A DNA stretch of 43,582 nucleotides from contig NZ_AUFR01000027.1 in assembly GCF_000426605.1 (NCBI RefSeq), positions 1 through 43,582 of the forward strand. The letters are read 5' to 3'. Position numbers and translations under genes: made by a program. The DNA comes from Propionibacterium acidifaciens DSM 21887. GTDB lineage: Bacteria; Actinomycetota; Actinomycetes; Propionibacteriales; Propionibacteriaceae. Shown here one piece after another: positions 1-9,162 of the stretch (its first letter is position 1; each line of letters opens with the position of its first letter). Under the pieces are notes generated by a model, which saw only the letters and a program-made list of their open reading frames with translations, did no database searches and had not been told where the DNA came from.

Positions 1-245
<245 letters not shown>

Positions 246-406
246 CACACGCACCCCGCCCCACGAAGAGGGGGTGGGCCCGTGACTGCTGGTGCTCGCG
301 TCCACTGTGTTGTTCTGGACACACGAACAGGAAACCCCGGAACCCGACCCCCCAGAAAAGGAAGAGGGGGGGGGGAGGCCCGGGGGCCGTCAAGTGTCAG
401 ATGCTG

Positions 407-523
407 TGCCGGTGGCCATGGCGGAAGGGAAACACCCGGTCCCATACCGAACCCGGAAGTTAAGCCTTCCAGCGCCGATGGTACTGCACGCGGGAGCGTG
501 TGGGAGAGTAGGAGACCGCCGGA
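407..523 (+). rRNA. rrf: 5S ribosomal RNA
   Basis: Conserved 5S cores are visible: GGTCCCATACCGAACCCGG, then GAAGTTAAGCC, GCGCCGATGGTACTGC and GTGGGAGAGTAGGA. The ends pair as CCGGTGG (about 409-415) with CCGCCGG (about 516-522), which sets the length near 117 nt. The ends are estimated to within a few bases. It lies downstream of the 23S gene in the same operon. Confidence 0.93.
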
Positions 524-534
524 CCACACACCAT

Positions 535-586
535 CCCCCGCAGGGGGCCGGGAACCCCACCAAGGGCCCCCCACCCCCTGCGGGGG
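535..586 (+). terminator. Paired G/C hairpins ending the rRNA operon
   Basis: CCCCCGCAGGGGG (535-547) and its exact reverse complement CCCCCTGCGGGGG (574-586) lie just past the 5S gene. Each can fold by itself (5-bp stem, 3-nt loop), or both can pair as a 13-bp stem. There is no T-run, as is common for actinobacterial terminators. The terminator role is inferred from position and symmetry. Confidence 0.6.
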
Positions 587-944
587 GACAACCATTCAAC
601 AACCACACCAGCACACCAGACAACGGTACACCGGCACCAGACAACGGACACCCGGGTATGATACGAAAACCCACCACCACGCGGTCCCAGCCGAGGGCAG
701 ACGAGTTCTGACCGACGACGAAGAACCTGTTTTTAGACGGCGTGCGGGTCCTAGGCGTGGATGGGCACGTGTGACGCCATTCCGGACGGGACGGGTGGTG
801 CGCGTCCGTGGTCACGACCCCGGAACGTTGAGGGCCCGGACCGGCATGTCTGCTGGACATGGCCGATGAGAAGTGCTTCAATGAAACAAAGCGCTCCAAC
901 GGGTCGGTATGTTTCGCCGACTTGATGGGTGAGAGGAGCGTATC
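587..944. other. Intergenic region, no supported gene
   Basis: No coding signal was found. There is a short tandem motif ACCAGACAACGG at 615-626 and again at 636-647 (21-nt period), and a small CATGTC/GACATG inverted repeat around 845-861. Base composition is less G/C-skewed than in the neighbouring genes. The stretch probably holds the promoter for the small gene starting at 945, but no clear -10/-35 was identified. Confidence 0.4.
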
Positions 945-1232
945 ATGCAATGCCCCAACTGCGGTAGCGGGAACTGTCAAGTGCAACTCGTTGAACAGGG
1001 ACAGCAAACGAACAAGAAGGGCGTCGGTTTCGGCGGGCACATGAACAACGCCGCCAGGACGACCACCGCTGTAGCAACGTTCGGCATGTCCAACCTTCTC
1101 TGGAAAAAATCGAGAGGTACGAACAAGACCAAAACCGTGAACACGACCATGGGCATCTGCCAAGACTGCGGCAGCACATGGAGAATCAAGAAGGGCGGGT
1201 TCGGGGCCGCACCCGGAAGCATCTTCAAGTAA
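945..1232 (+). CDS. Small zinc-ribbon protein, function unknown
   Basis: A 95-residue basic protein with two paired-cysteine knuckles: CPNCGSGNC at the N-terminus (residues 3-11) and CQDCG near residue 73. Together these could bind one zinc ion. The middle is rich in Thr, Asn and Lys. A purine-rich ribosome site (GAGAGGAG) lies about 7 bases before the ATG. Proteins of this look are often small nucleic-acid or protein adaptors, but I do not recognise a named family. It stands alone between the rRNA operon and a Nudix gene, with unexplained spacers on both sides. Confidence 0.6.
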   Translation: MQCPNCGSGNCQVQLVEQGQQTNKKGVGFGGHMNNAARTTTAVATFGMSNLLWKKSRGTNKTKTVNTTMGICQDCGSTWRIKKGGFGAAPGSIFK

Positions 1233-1590
1233 GAGGCTGTGACAGTAGGCGAGTTGGTGTGTGGGGATACCGGGGTCTTGACCGATGGCCGGCGGTGCCG
1301 CAGGTGCGGGTGCGGAGGGCTTCCGCGGGACGGTACCCGCCCGCCCGGTCCACGAGCCGTCAGAGTGACAGTCCACCACGCTGGTGGTCAGGATTCGTCG
1401 TTACCGATGCATCAAGAACGGGCAGGTGTGACGCCAGGCCCTGTCGAAGATTCCCGAACCGCCCAAGACAGGTGAGGACGTCCCCGCCGAAGCCGGTGAC
1501 TCGGCGCTCCCGCAGGAACCCGACGCCCCACACCGAACCACCACCGGGCGCGCGCCGTGACGCTGCGCCGCAGGGGCTAGCCTGAGGGCC
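1233..1590. other. Intergenic region, no supported gene
   Basis: Open frames here lack recognisable domains, ribosome sites or plausible amino-acid composition (they are Arg/Gly/Pro-rich, as frames of GC-rich non-coding DNA are). No terminator hairpin with a clear stem was found after the zinc-ribbon gene. The last part probably carries the promoter for the Nudix gene. Confidence 0.35.
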
Positions 1591-2166
1591 ATGCACGTCG
1601 ATGATGATCTCGAGCGCCGTCCCCTCGTCACCGTCGAGCCCGGCGAGCGGGTGATCCGCCGGCGCAGGGGCGCCAGGGTCATCGTCCTGGCAGACGACCG
1701 GGTGCTCCTGGAGCAGGACACCGACCCGGGCCTTCCCGGCGTGCACTGGTGGGTCACCCCCGGCGGTGGCCTGGACCCCGGTGAGAGCTTCGTCGCGGCC
1801 GGCGTGCGCGAACTGCGCGAGGAGACGGGCCTCGTCGTGACGGAGGCCGATCTCATCGGCCCCGTCGCCCGTCGCCTCACCCACCACGGCTACACCGACC
1901 AGGTGCTCGTGCAGACCGAGGAGTTCTTCGTCGTCCGCACCGAGCGCTTCACGGTGGACACCTCCGGTTACACCGACGAGGAGCGCCGGACGCTGCTCCA
2001 CACGGCGTGGATGACCCGCGAGGAGGTCGCCGCCAGCACCGTCTGGCCCAGCCGGATCCTCGAGCTCTGGGACGCCGGGCGGGGCGACTTCCTCGACCTG
2101 GGCAGCGTCGAGGAGTCGACGATCCCGCTCACCGCCGAGCAGCGGGCCTTCCTCGGCCTGCGCTGA
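1591..2166 (+). CDS. Nudix hydrolase
   Basis: The 191-residue protein carries a complete Nudix box, GGGLDPGESFVAAGVREL continuing into REETGL (about residues 59-82), matching Gx5Ex7REUxEExGU. The Glu residues of REVxEE-type motifs bind the magnesium that activates water for cleaving nucleoside-diphosphate-X substrates. The region before it (RRRGARVIVLADDRVLLEQD) is the usual first beta-strand pair of the fold. Substrate cannot be told from sequence; house-cleaning of oxidised or capped nucleotides is typical for stand-alone enzymes. It is monocistronic, with degraded helicase DNA on the opposite strand downstream. Confidence 0.85.
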   Translation: MHVDDDLERRPLVTVEPGERVIRRRRGARVIVLADDRVLLEQDTDPGLPGVHWWVTPGGGLDPGESFVAAGVRELREETGLVVTEADLIGPVARRLTHHGYTDQVLVQTEEFFVVRTERFTVDTSGYTDEERRTLLHTAWMTREEVAASTVWPSRILELWDAGRGDFLDLGSVEESTIPLTAEQRAFLGLR

Positions 2167-2193
2167 GGGACGGACATGCCGCGGCGGAGGCGC

Positions 2194-2400
2194 TCAGCGC
2201 CGGCCCTCCAGCGGCGCCTCCGCGGCGTCGATGATCCGGTAGGCGTAACCCTGCTCGGTGAGGAAGCGCTGGCGGTGCTGCGCGAAGTCGGCGTCCACCG
2301 TGTCCCGGGCCACGACCGTGCAGAAGTGCGCCGTGCCGTCCTGCGCGTCGCCTCGGCCGGCCATCCGAGGACGAGCAGCGCCTGCTTGAGACGATCGTCA
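2194..2400 (-). pseudogene. Remnant of an XPB-type DNA helicase (internal deletion)
   Basis: Reading leftward, the strand encodes TAHFCTVVARDTVDADFAQH followed by RQRFLTEQGYAYRIIDAAEA and a stop at 2194. From memory this matches the C-terminus of actinobacterial XPB/ERCC3-like helicases. Just upstream in another frame is DDRLKQALLVLGWPAE, which resembles the segment preceding the helicase core. The two pieces meet near 2345-2360 with a frame change, so the ATPase core (normally over 300 residues) is deleted. It is not expected to be functional. A second remnant of the same chromosomal neighbourhood lies at 6283-6671. Family assignment rests on short recalled motifs. Confidence 0.55.
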
Positions 2401-2418
2401 TGTCGCACCACTCCTCCA

Positions 2419-2444
2419 CCGGAGGCCCCGCGCGGGGCCTCCGG
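2419..2444. repeat. Perfect 26-bp palindrome
   Basis: The sequence CCGGAGGCCCCG/CGCGGGGCCTCCGG reads identically on both strands over 26 bases, with no spacer. It sits at the edge of the helicase remnant. It could act as a transcription terminator or be a relic of the deletion event. Nothing convincing was seen from 2,445 to 2,760. Confidence 0.6.
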
Positions 2445-2760
2445 AGCCGATCCCGTGCCGGCCGGCGAGGACCGTCCGCCCGCAGCCGCGCGCGGGCCCC
2501 AGGGGCCACCAGTACAGGGGCCAGTATCCGTCCCTCCGTCGAGCCCGTCCGCCGGACGTCCCGCGCGATCGGGGCATCCGTTCCCCCTCGTGCCGGCTGG
2601 CCCGCCCCTGCCGATGCCGACGGGTGCCTGTGAGGGCGGGCGCGAGCCGGGCGGTGCCGGGACGGTCATCGGGCGAGGGGGAGCCTCCGCGATCCGCCGC
2701 GCCTCCCGGACGTCTGCCCGTCGGGGGCGGACGGCGCGGCCCGCGGGCCGCCGGACGGGC

Positions 2761-4506
2761 TCAGGAGTGCGGCTGGGAGAGCTGGCGCGGCATGCAGCTG
2801 TTGAGCAGGTCGTCACCGGACAGCGTCGGGTAGAGCGTCGAGCAGACGGCCAGTCCGGCCTCGTAGCTGTCGATGCCGCCCGGGTCCGCGAGCGTCACCC
2901 AGGTGTCGGCGGGCAGGGCGACCTGGGTTCCGAAATCGGTGGCCTTGAGCAGCAGGATGTTGTGCAGGCCCTTGCTGCCCGCGTAGCTCGCGAGATCCTG
3001 GTAGTGCTGGTAGATGTCCGGGAGCCCGAAGCTGTGCGAGCCGTTCGCCGTCGTCTGCTGCGGGTCGTAGACGCCCTCGTACTTGCTGTCGAGCTGGAGC
3101 ACCCAGCGTCCGTTGAGCACGAGGTTCTGCATGCTGCGACTGCGCGCGTCGTTCAGATTGTCGAGGGCCTGGGTGCGCTCGTCAACGGTGGGCGTGGGGG
3201 TCGGCGTGGGTGTCTGGCTCGCGGAGCTGGCCGGGACCGACGAGGGCGCCGCGTCGGAGGAGTCCCCGTGCCCCCGGACGATGCCGAGGACGACCGCGGC
3301 GACGAGCAGCGCGGCCAGGACGATGATGATCGCCGTCGTGATGTCGCCCCTGCGGCGGGTCGGCGGCGCCGGCTGCGGAGGACCCTGGAGGGGGCCGGGG
3401 CGGGGGACCTGCCGGGCGCCCGGGAAGCCGATCGCGCTCAGGCCGTTCGCGCCGCCGCCGGGCCAGGACGGGGCCCCGGCGCCGGTCCACTGGCCGGACG
3501 CCCCGGCCGCTGTGCCGGGGGCCCAGCCCGAGGTGGATCCCCAGCCGGAGGAGCCCGGGGCGGTTCCGCCGTCGAGCATCGTCGCGGCCCGCCCGGGGGC
3601 CAGGACGATGGCGTTCGGGACGTCGACCGGGACGGCCGGCGGAGGAGTCCGCAGCGGCTCGAGCACGGGCAGCACCAGCGTCTGGTCGCTCGCCTCGCGG
3701 AGCGCCTGCGCGGCCCGGGCGGCGCTGGCCGGCCGACGGAAGGGCTCCTTGCGGGTCAGCCAGACCAGGACGTCCCAGACACGGTCGTCCAGGCCGGCGG
3801 GACGACCGGGGTCGAGGCTCAGTTGGGCCTGCATCGCCGCGGCCGGGGCGCGGTCGGCGAAGGGCGTGACGCCGGTGACCAGCTCGTAGAGCATGATGCC
3901 GAGCGAGTAGAGATCGCTGGCCGGCGTCGGCGTCTGGTTCATGAGGAGCTCGGGGGCCATGTAGTGCGGCGTGCCGGCGACGAGCGTCGGGTTGACGGCG
4001 CCCGGTCCGGGTTCGGCGAGGCGCGAGACGCCGAAGTCCGTGATGCGGGGGACGAGCTCGCTACCGGTCTCGTCGACGAGCACATTGGCGGGCTTCATGT
4101 CGCGGTGGACGATGTGCTGCTCGTTGATGGCCTGCAGCCCGTCGGCCAGCTCGGCGCACACGAGGGCCGCGTCCGACTGGGTGAGGGTGCCCGAGGCCCT
4201 GAGGATCTGACGCAGGTCGCGGCCCTCGACGAGGTCCATGATGATCGCGAGGGTGTCGCCTTCGACGACCAGGTCGTGCACCCCCACGACGTTGGGATGG
4301 TGCACGCTCAGCAGCAGGTTCCGTTCGGAGACGAAGCGCTTGACCATCTCGGCGTTGTCGCTGATGCCCGGGCGCAGGATCTTCGCCGCGTGGAGGCGGC
4401 CCTGCGCGTCCTCGACCCGCCAGACCTCACCCATCGCGCCGTCGTTGATGTGGGAAACCAGCGTGTAGCGGCTGCCCAGGTGCTCGTCGGGGCTGTGCGT
4501 CGTCAC
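2761..4506 (-). CDS. Membrane-anchored Ser/Thr protein kinase (PknB/PknF-like)
   Basis: A 581-residue Hanks-type kinase. The N-terminal domain has a glycine loop (NDGAMGEVW, about 21-29), the ATP lysine in HAAKILR (K42), the catalytic loop HRDMKPAN (D136), DFG (157-159) and the APE motif in MAPE. A Pro/Gly-rich linker leads to one transmembrane helix (IIIVLAALLVAAVVLGIV, about residue 395) and an extracellular C-terminal domain of some 160 residues without PASTA repeats. The first loop glycine is Asn, a mild departure. The GTG at 4506 is preferred because GAAGAGG lies just before it; an upstream ATG has no such site. It is divergent from the broken FHA-ABC gene at 4683. In Mycobacterium, PknF is adjacent to and phosphorylates the FHA-ABC transporter Rv1747, so this kinase has probably lost that partner. 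Confidence 0.88.
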   Translation of the reverse strand: MTTHSPDEHLGSRYTLVSHINDGAMGEVWRVEDAQGRLHAAKILRPGISDNAEMVKRFVSERNLLLSVHHPNVVGVHDLVVEGDTLAIIMDLVEGRDLRQILRASGTLTQSDAALVCAELADGLQAINEQHIVHRDMKPANVLVDETGSELVPRITDFGVSRLAEPGPGAVNPTLVAGTPHYMAPELLMNQTPTPASDLYSLGIMLYELVTGVTPFADRAPAAAMQAQLSLDPGRPAGLDDRVWDVLVWLTRKEPFRRPASAARAAQALREASDQTLVLPVLEPLRTPPPAVPVDVPNAIVLAPGRAATMLDGGTAPGSSGWGSTSGWAPGTAAGASGQWTGAGAPSWPGGGANGLSAIGFPGARQVPRPGPLQGPPQPAPPTRRRGDITTAIIIVLAALLVAAVVLGIVRGHGDSSDAAPSSVPASSASQTPTPTPTPTVDERTQALDNLNDARSRSMQNLVLNGRWVLQLDSKYEGVYDPQQTTANGSHSFGLPDIYQHYQDLASYAGSKGLHNILLLKATDFGTQVALPADTWVTLADPGGIDSYEAGLAVCSTLYPTLSGDDLLNSCMPRQLSQPHS

Positions 4507-4682
4507 GGTTCCTCTTCGTGTGGGTGGACTCTTCGCGCGGGCGGGCCGCCGGGAGCGGGTGCCCGCGGAGCGCGGACCTTGCAGGCGGGCGCCCTGCCGC
4601 GCCCCTGACATAGTACGGGTAGAGCGACTCGGGGATGACAGGGTGAAGGTCTGGATGACCACCAGGCGAAGGAGCGGCAGGG

Positions 4683-6282
4683 ATGAGCGGACCCGCGACG
4701 CAGGTCGACGGGCCGGTCGCCGTCGTCGTCGCGGGGCCTGTCCGCCACCCGCTCGTCGCGGGCTCGACCATCAGAATCGGGCGCGACCCCGGCTGCGACA
4801 TCGTCGTGAACAGCCCGCCCGCCTCCCGGCGGCACGTGCAGATCGGTGCGGACCGCTCCGGCGCGGTCACGATCCGCGATCTGGGCAGCGCCAACGGCAG
4901 CTTCGTCGACGGCCGGCGGCTCGACGAGTTCGTCGTCGGCGACGGCGCCGTGCTCACCCTCGGCGCCCCCGACGGTCCGGCCCTCACCGTCACGCGCACC
5001 GCCGGGGGCGCTCCGCGGTCCTCGATCACCCCGCTGGCCACCGCGCCGGCGCGACCGGAGCCGGGCACACCGGCGAGACCGTGCTCGTCGTCGCCGAACG
5101 GGCGGTGCAGGGCCGGACGATCACCATCGGCCGTGCCCCCTCGAACGCCATCGTCTTGGACGACCCGCTCGTCTCCCGGCACCATGCGCGCCTGACCGGC
5201 GGACCCCGGCAGGGCTACCGCATCGAGGACCTCTCCGGCCTCAACGGCGTCCGGATCAACGGCCGGCCCGCCCCCGGCGGCAGCGTCTTCCGCGACGGCG
5301 ACCGGCTCGGCATCGGCCGCACCACGCTGGTCATCAGCGGGGGTCGCATCGTCGCCACCGAGCCCGCCCACACCGCGCTCAGCGCCGACGAGCTGAGCTT
5401 CGTCATCAAGGACCACGGGCAGCGCAAGACCCTGCTCGACCGGGTGAGCTTCCGGGTCCGGTCGGGATCGCTCGTGGTCGTCATCGGCCCGTCAGGCGCC
5501 GGTGAGTCGACGCTGCTGCGCGCCATCACCGGCTCCCGACCGGCCACGAGTGGCCGCGTCGTCTACCGCGGCATCGAGCTCTACGAGAACTTCGCCAGCC
5601 TGCGCCAGCGCATCGGCGTCGTCCCCCAGGACGATGTCGTGCACCGTCGGCTCACCGTCCGCAGGGCCCTGCGCTACGCGGCGCAGCTGCGCCTGCCGGC
5701 CGACTACGACGCGCAGGTCCGCGAGCACGAGGTCGACCGCGTCATCGGCGACCTCGGGCCGACCGAGAACGCCGACACGCTCATCAGCCGTATCTCGGGC
5801 GGCCAGCGCAAATGCGTCTCGGTGGCCCTCGAACCGCTCACCCGGCCCGAGCCGCTGCTGCTCGACGAGCCCACCTCGGGGCTCGACCCGGGCATGGACA
5901 AGTCCGTCATGGAGCTGCTGCGCACCCAGACCGACGGCGGGCGCGCGGTGCTCGTCGTCACCCGCAGCACCGACAACCTCGACCTGTGCGACGAGGTGCT
6001 CATCCTGGCGCCCGGCGGCCGGGCCGCCTACCTCGGCCCGCCCCGCCGGGGTGCTCGGCTACTGCCGGGGTGCTCGGCTACTTCGGCGCCGAGCGCTACG
6101 CGGAGGTCTTCCAGTCGCTGTCGGACACCCCGGACCGGCACGCCGAGCGCTACCGCCGACTCCACCCGGGCGCGCCCGCTCAGCCTCCCCCAGACGCCCG
6201 ACATCGGCCGGCCCCCGCCGCAGCGGCGCGGCCGACGCGGGGCATCCCGCACGGGTGGGGGCCGAGGCTGGGGCCCGCCTGA
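4683..6282 (+). pseudogene. Frameshifted double-FHA ABC ATPase (Rv1747-like)
   Basis: Translation from the ATG at 4683 (ribosome site GAAGGAG) gives a first FHA domain (IGRDPGCD, SRRH, SANGSFVDG). The frame is lost between about 5,010 and 5,080. The next frame holds a second FHA domain (IGRAPSNA, SRHHAR, GLNGVRING) and an ABC nucleotide-binding domain. The Walker A reads GPSGAGESTLL, with the essential Lys replaced by Glu, and the switch His is Arg (VVTRST). The signature SGGQRK and LLLDEPTSGLDP remain. A second frameshift near 6,047-6,083 coincides with a tandem duplication of GGGGTGCTCGGCTACT, after which GVLGYFGAERYAEVFQSL resumes in a third frame. The membrane half expected in Rv1747-type transporters is absent. 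Intact relatives are regulated by the neighbouring kinase through FHA-phosphothreonine binding. Confidence 0.8.
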
Positions 6283-6671
6283 TCATCTCGACCAGGATCG
6301 GGGCAGGGGGCCGAGGACGGCGCGGGTGGCCGAGGTGAGGGCCGGCGGTTCGCCCCAGGCGGGTGCCAGCTCGGTCAGGCGCGTGACGGCGTCGGCGATC
6401 TCGTCGTCGCGGCCCGTCAGACCGGGGGAGTCGGCGAGCCCGGCGGTCGGCGTCTCGTCGCCGCCCTGACGGGCCGCCATCGTCCGGGCGACGCACAGGT
6501 CCAGGCGTCGAGGCCCTCGAGGGGCGCGCGAGGTCGAGGCGTGCGAGCAGACCCGTTCGGCGAGGTGGAGAGGGGGCGGGCAGGCCAGGTCGGGGCGCGC
6601 CCGCAGCAGGCGCTCGAGCGCCTGCTGCGGGGACCACTGGTGTCGTCCGCCGGCGAGCGGGGCCCGCTCAC
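6283..6671 (-). pseudogene. N-terminal remnant of an XPB-associated protein (Rv0862c-like)
   Basis: Leftward frames give QQALERLLRARPDLACPPPL, then, after a frame change near 6,480-6,500, MAARQGGDETPTAGLADSPG and LTELAPAWGEPPALTSATRA up to a stop at 6283. This pattern (LLRARPDLA-PPP, then an A-L-x-W-GD-type segment and LGP) recalls the start of the large helicase-associated proteins encoded beside XPB helicases in actinobacteria, normally over 600 residues. A GTG at 6671 overlaps the stop of the upstream membrane-protein gene, a plausible original start. The rest of the gene is gone, and the FHA-ABC pseudogene abuts it. The family call is from memory and moderate. Confidence 0.45.
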
Positions 6672-7723
6672 CAGGTCGGCCCCCTGCCGCCGGGGCCTCC
6701 GGGGTACGGCGGCAGGGGGCCCTGGGCGTTCGGCGGCACGGCGCCCCGGGGCGGCATCGTGCCCGGGGACGGCGCGACGGGCGCCACCGGCCCGGGCGCC
6801 GGTGCGGCCGGCCACTGCGGCTGCTGCGCGCCCGGTCCCTGCGGGGCGCTGCTCGTGCCGCCGGCCGCCCGCAGGGCCGCGGCCTGCTCCGGTGAGACGA
6901 GGCGTCCGCACCGCTTCAGGTCGGAGCGGGTGATCCACGGGCAGGCGAGCACCAGACCCAGGCAGAGCCAGCGCGCGAGCGAGTCGAACGTGTCCAGGAA
7001 CGTGAGGCCGTCGGACAGCACGAGCCACACGGTGGAGGCCGCGAAGCCGAGCATGATGACGATGCCGATGAATCGCGCCATGCGGCTGCGCGAGCGGGTC
7101 GTCGACAGGATCCACGCCAGGATGAGCGCCGCGGCCGCGGCGGGCCGGATGATGAAACCGATGGCGAGGCAGACCAGTACGGCGATGCCGGTGCTGCGCA
7201 GCAGACTCCCCGCGGTGCACGGCACGGCCGATCCGTCGTCGGACAGGATGAGCAGGTGCGCGGAGCCCCTGGGCGGTGCGCCGTCCAGGGTTCCCCGGCC
7301 GCTCGGGGCCCCCTGGCCGGCAGCGGCGGTCCCGGGCCCCGCCGCCGTCGGCACGACGAGGCTGGAGGCGTCCGGCGGGGCGAACTCGGTGGTCGGGGAC
7401 GACGACACCGGGTCGTCGGGGAACTCGAACGGGTCGTGCGGATCGTGCTCGCGCGACCGCGGGCCGGTGAGCATCGACGGGCTCTCGAAGGGCTCCCGGG
7501 GATCGCGCGGGGCCTGCTCGGCGGGGGCCAGTGACTCGAGGGCGGGCCCCGGCACGGCCGGGGGCCGGATCTCGTCGGGGTGGACGACGACGCCGCTCAC
7601 CTCGACCCCGGGCTCGTGGGCGGGCTCCGTGAGCGGCTCGGCCTTCGGCTGCGCGAACGCGGCGGGCGCCTCACGGGGAGCACCGTCCAGCGTGAGAGTG
7701 TCGAAGATGCGTTGCCCTGCCAT
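6668..7723 (-). CDS. Membrane protein with long acidic/proline-rich N-terminal region, unknown function
   Basis: A 351-residue protein. The first 175 residues are low-complexity, rich in Pro, Ala and Glu, probably disordered and cytoplasmic. Then come about three to four hydrophobic segments (AVLVCLAIGFIIRPAAAAAL, RFIGIVIMLGFAASTVWLVL, WLCLGLVLACPWI), and a Pro/Gly/Gln-rich tail. No enzyme motif was found. The ATG at 7723 (MAGQRIF) is preferred over an ATG 27 bases upstream, although no strong ribosome site precedes either. It is divergent from the cold-shock gene, and its end overlaps the start of the helicase-associated remnant. Confidence 0.6.
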   Translation of the reverse strand: MAGQRIFDTLTLDGAPREAPAAFAQPKAEPLTEPAHEPGVEVSGVVVHPDEIRPPAVPGPALESLAPAEQAPRDPREPFESPSMLTGPRSREHDPHDPFEFPDDPVSSSPTTEFAPPDASSLVVPTAAGPGTAAAGQGAPSGRGTLDGAPPRGSAHLLILSDDGSAVPCTAGSLLRSTGIAVLVCLAIGFIIRPAAAAALILAWILSTTRSRSRMARFIGIVIMLGFAASTVWLVLSDGLTFLDTFDSLARWLCLGLVLACPWITRSDLKRCGRLVSPEQAAALRAAGGTSSAPQGPGAQQPQWPAAPAPGPVAPVAPSPGTMPPRGAVPPNAQGPLPPYPGGPGGRGPTW

Positions 7724-7899
7724 GCCAGCGATTCTACGGGCCCGCGACACGGCCGGGCCGGGACGCCCGCGCCGCCCCTCGGCCCGGGGCGGGGTGTGGG
7801 GGTTGCTCCTCTCGATAATCTTGAAGATGTCCCGCGCGCCCGCGCGAGCGCCGGGCGGCCACCGGGCCTGGCGTCCTGGAAGGAAGATGAGGTGAGGAG

Positions 7900-8286
7900 A
7901 TGCCGAGCGGCAAGGTGCGTTTCTTCGACTCCGAGAAGGGCTTCGGGTTCATCACGAAGGATGACGGCGACGGCGAGGTCTACTTCCGCTCCAACGCCCT
8001 CCCGGCCGGCGTCACCGTCGTCAAGAGGGGCCAGCGCGTCGAGTTCGGCGTCATCGAGGGCCGCCGCGGGGAGCAGGCGCTGTCCATCGCGCTGATCGAC
8101 CCGCCCCCGTCGCTGTCCAAGGCCTCCCGCCGCCGGCCCGAGGACTTGGCCGTCATGATGGAGGACCTCATCAAGCTGCTCGACGGCCTGTCGAACGGAT
8201 ACCGTCGCGGCCGCCATCCCAATCCGAGTCAGGCCACCAAGATCGCGACCATGCTGCGCGGGGTGGCGGACGAGCTGGAGAAGTAA
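7900..8286 (+). CDS. Cold-shock domain protein
   Basis: A 128-residue protein whose first 70 residues are a cold-shock domain: GKVRFFDSEKGFGFI (RNP1-like KGFGFI) and EVYFRSNAL (RNP2-like, where canonical proteins have VFVHxS). The His of the second motif is changed to Arg, a feature of the long actinobacterial subgroup. A charged C-terminal extension of about 55 residues follows. A strong ribosome site GAGGTGAGGAG precedes the ATG. The stop overlaps the ATG of the DUF3027 gene (8286), so the two are translationally coupled. It likely binds single-stranded RNA or DNA. Confidence 0.85.
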   Translation: MPSGKVRFFDSEKGFGFITKDDGDGEVYFRSNALPAGVTVVKRGQRVEFGVIEGRRGEQALSIALIDPPPSLSKASRRRPEDLAVMMEDLIKLLDGLSNGYRRGRHPNPSQATKIATMLRGVADELEK

Positions 8287-9068
8287 TGCCTGCTGCACGA
8301 ACGACCGCCCCCAAGACCGACACGGTGCTCACCGCGGCCGTCGAGGTTGCGCACGCCGCCGCTGAGCGCCAGGCCGGCGACTTCGGCGTGGGGGAGTACC
8401 TCGGCTGCGAGCCCGAGGGCGAGCGCCTCCTCACCCACCACTTCGCGTGCCCCCACCACGGCTACCGCGGGTGGCGCTGGGCCGTCACGCTCACACGCGC
8501 CCCGCGGGCCCGCACGGCGACCGTCGACGAGGTCGTCCTCGTGCCCGGCGCCGACGCGCTCCTGGCCGCCGAGTGGGTGCCGTGGGCCGACCGCATCCGT
8601 CCCGGCGACGTCACCCCCGGCACCCTGCTGCCCACACCGGACAATGATCCCCGCCTCGAGCCGGGCTTCACCGGCGGCGAGATGACCGAGGACGACGACC
8701 CCGCCGAGTGGAGCGCCGTCCGCGCCATCGCCACCGACCTGGGCCTTGGTCGCGAACGCGTCCTCTCCCACGAGGGCCGCTCCCGGACCGCGGAGCGCTG
8801 GCTCGCGGGCGAGGCCGGCCCCGACAACGCCTCGACGCGGCACGCCCCCGGCCAGTGCGCCGAGTGCGCCTACTTCCAGCGCATCTCCGGCTCGCTCGGC
8901 ACGCTCTTCGGGGTGTGCACCAACGAGCACTCCCCGCGCGACGCCGCGGTCGTGAGCGTCGACCACGGCTGCGGCGGCCACTCGAACGTCGTCGCCGACC
9001 AGCGCGGCGTCGACCTGCCCGAGCCCGTCTACGACACGATCGGCATCGACTGGGCGCTCTTCGACTGA
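8286..9068 (+). CDS. DUF3027 family protein
   Basis: A 260-residue protein matching the actinobacterial DUF3027 family as I recall it: GEYLGCEPEGERLLTHHF, then YRGWRWAVTL and AEWVPWADRI, followed by PTPDNDPRLEPGF. A C-terminal zinc-type cluster reads CAECAYFQ...CTNEHSPRD...CGGHS. The function is unknown. It is encoded directly after a cold-shock gene with overlapping start and stop, a conserved pairing in this phylum that hints at a role in nucleic-acid handling or stress adaptation. Confidence 0.8.
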   Translation: MPAARTTAPKTDTVLTAAVEVAHAAAERQAGDFGVGEYLGCEPEGERLLTHHFACPHHGYRGWRWAVTLTRAPRARTATVDEVVLVPGADALLAAEWVPWADRIRPGDVTPGTLLPTPDNDPRLEPGFTGGEMTEDDDPAEWSAVRAIATDLGLGRERVLSHEGRSRTAERWLAGEAGPDNASTRHAPGQCAECAYFQRISGSLGTLFGVCTNEHSPRDAAVVSVDHGCGGHSNVVADQRGVDLPEPVYDTIGIDWALFD

Positions 9069-9162
9069 ACCACCGGTCGGCCGAACGCGCCGGTCGGCCG
9101 GACGAGCCGGGGCGGCGGCGTCCGCGGGCGCTCGCGGAGGCGGCCCCGGGACCCCCGTTACC

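Noticed and set aside
2176-4608. Very long open frame on the + strand opposite the kinase
   Set aside because: Its product is Arg/Gly-rich with no domain, and the opposite strand has a complete kinase with ribosome site. It is a GC-driven antisense frame.
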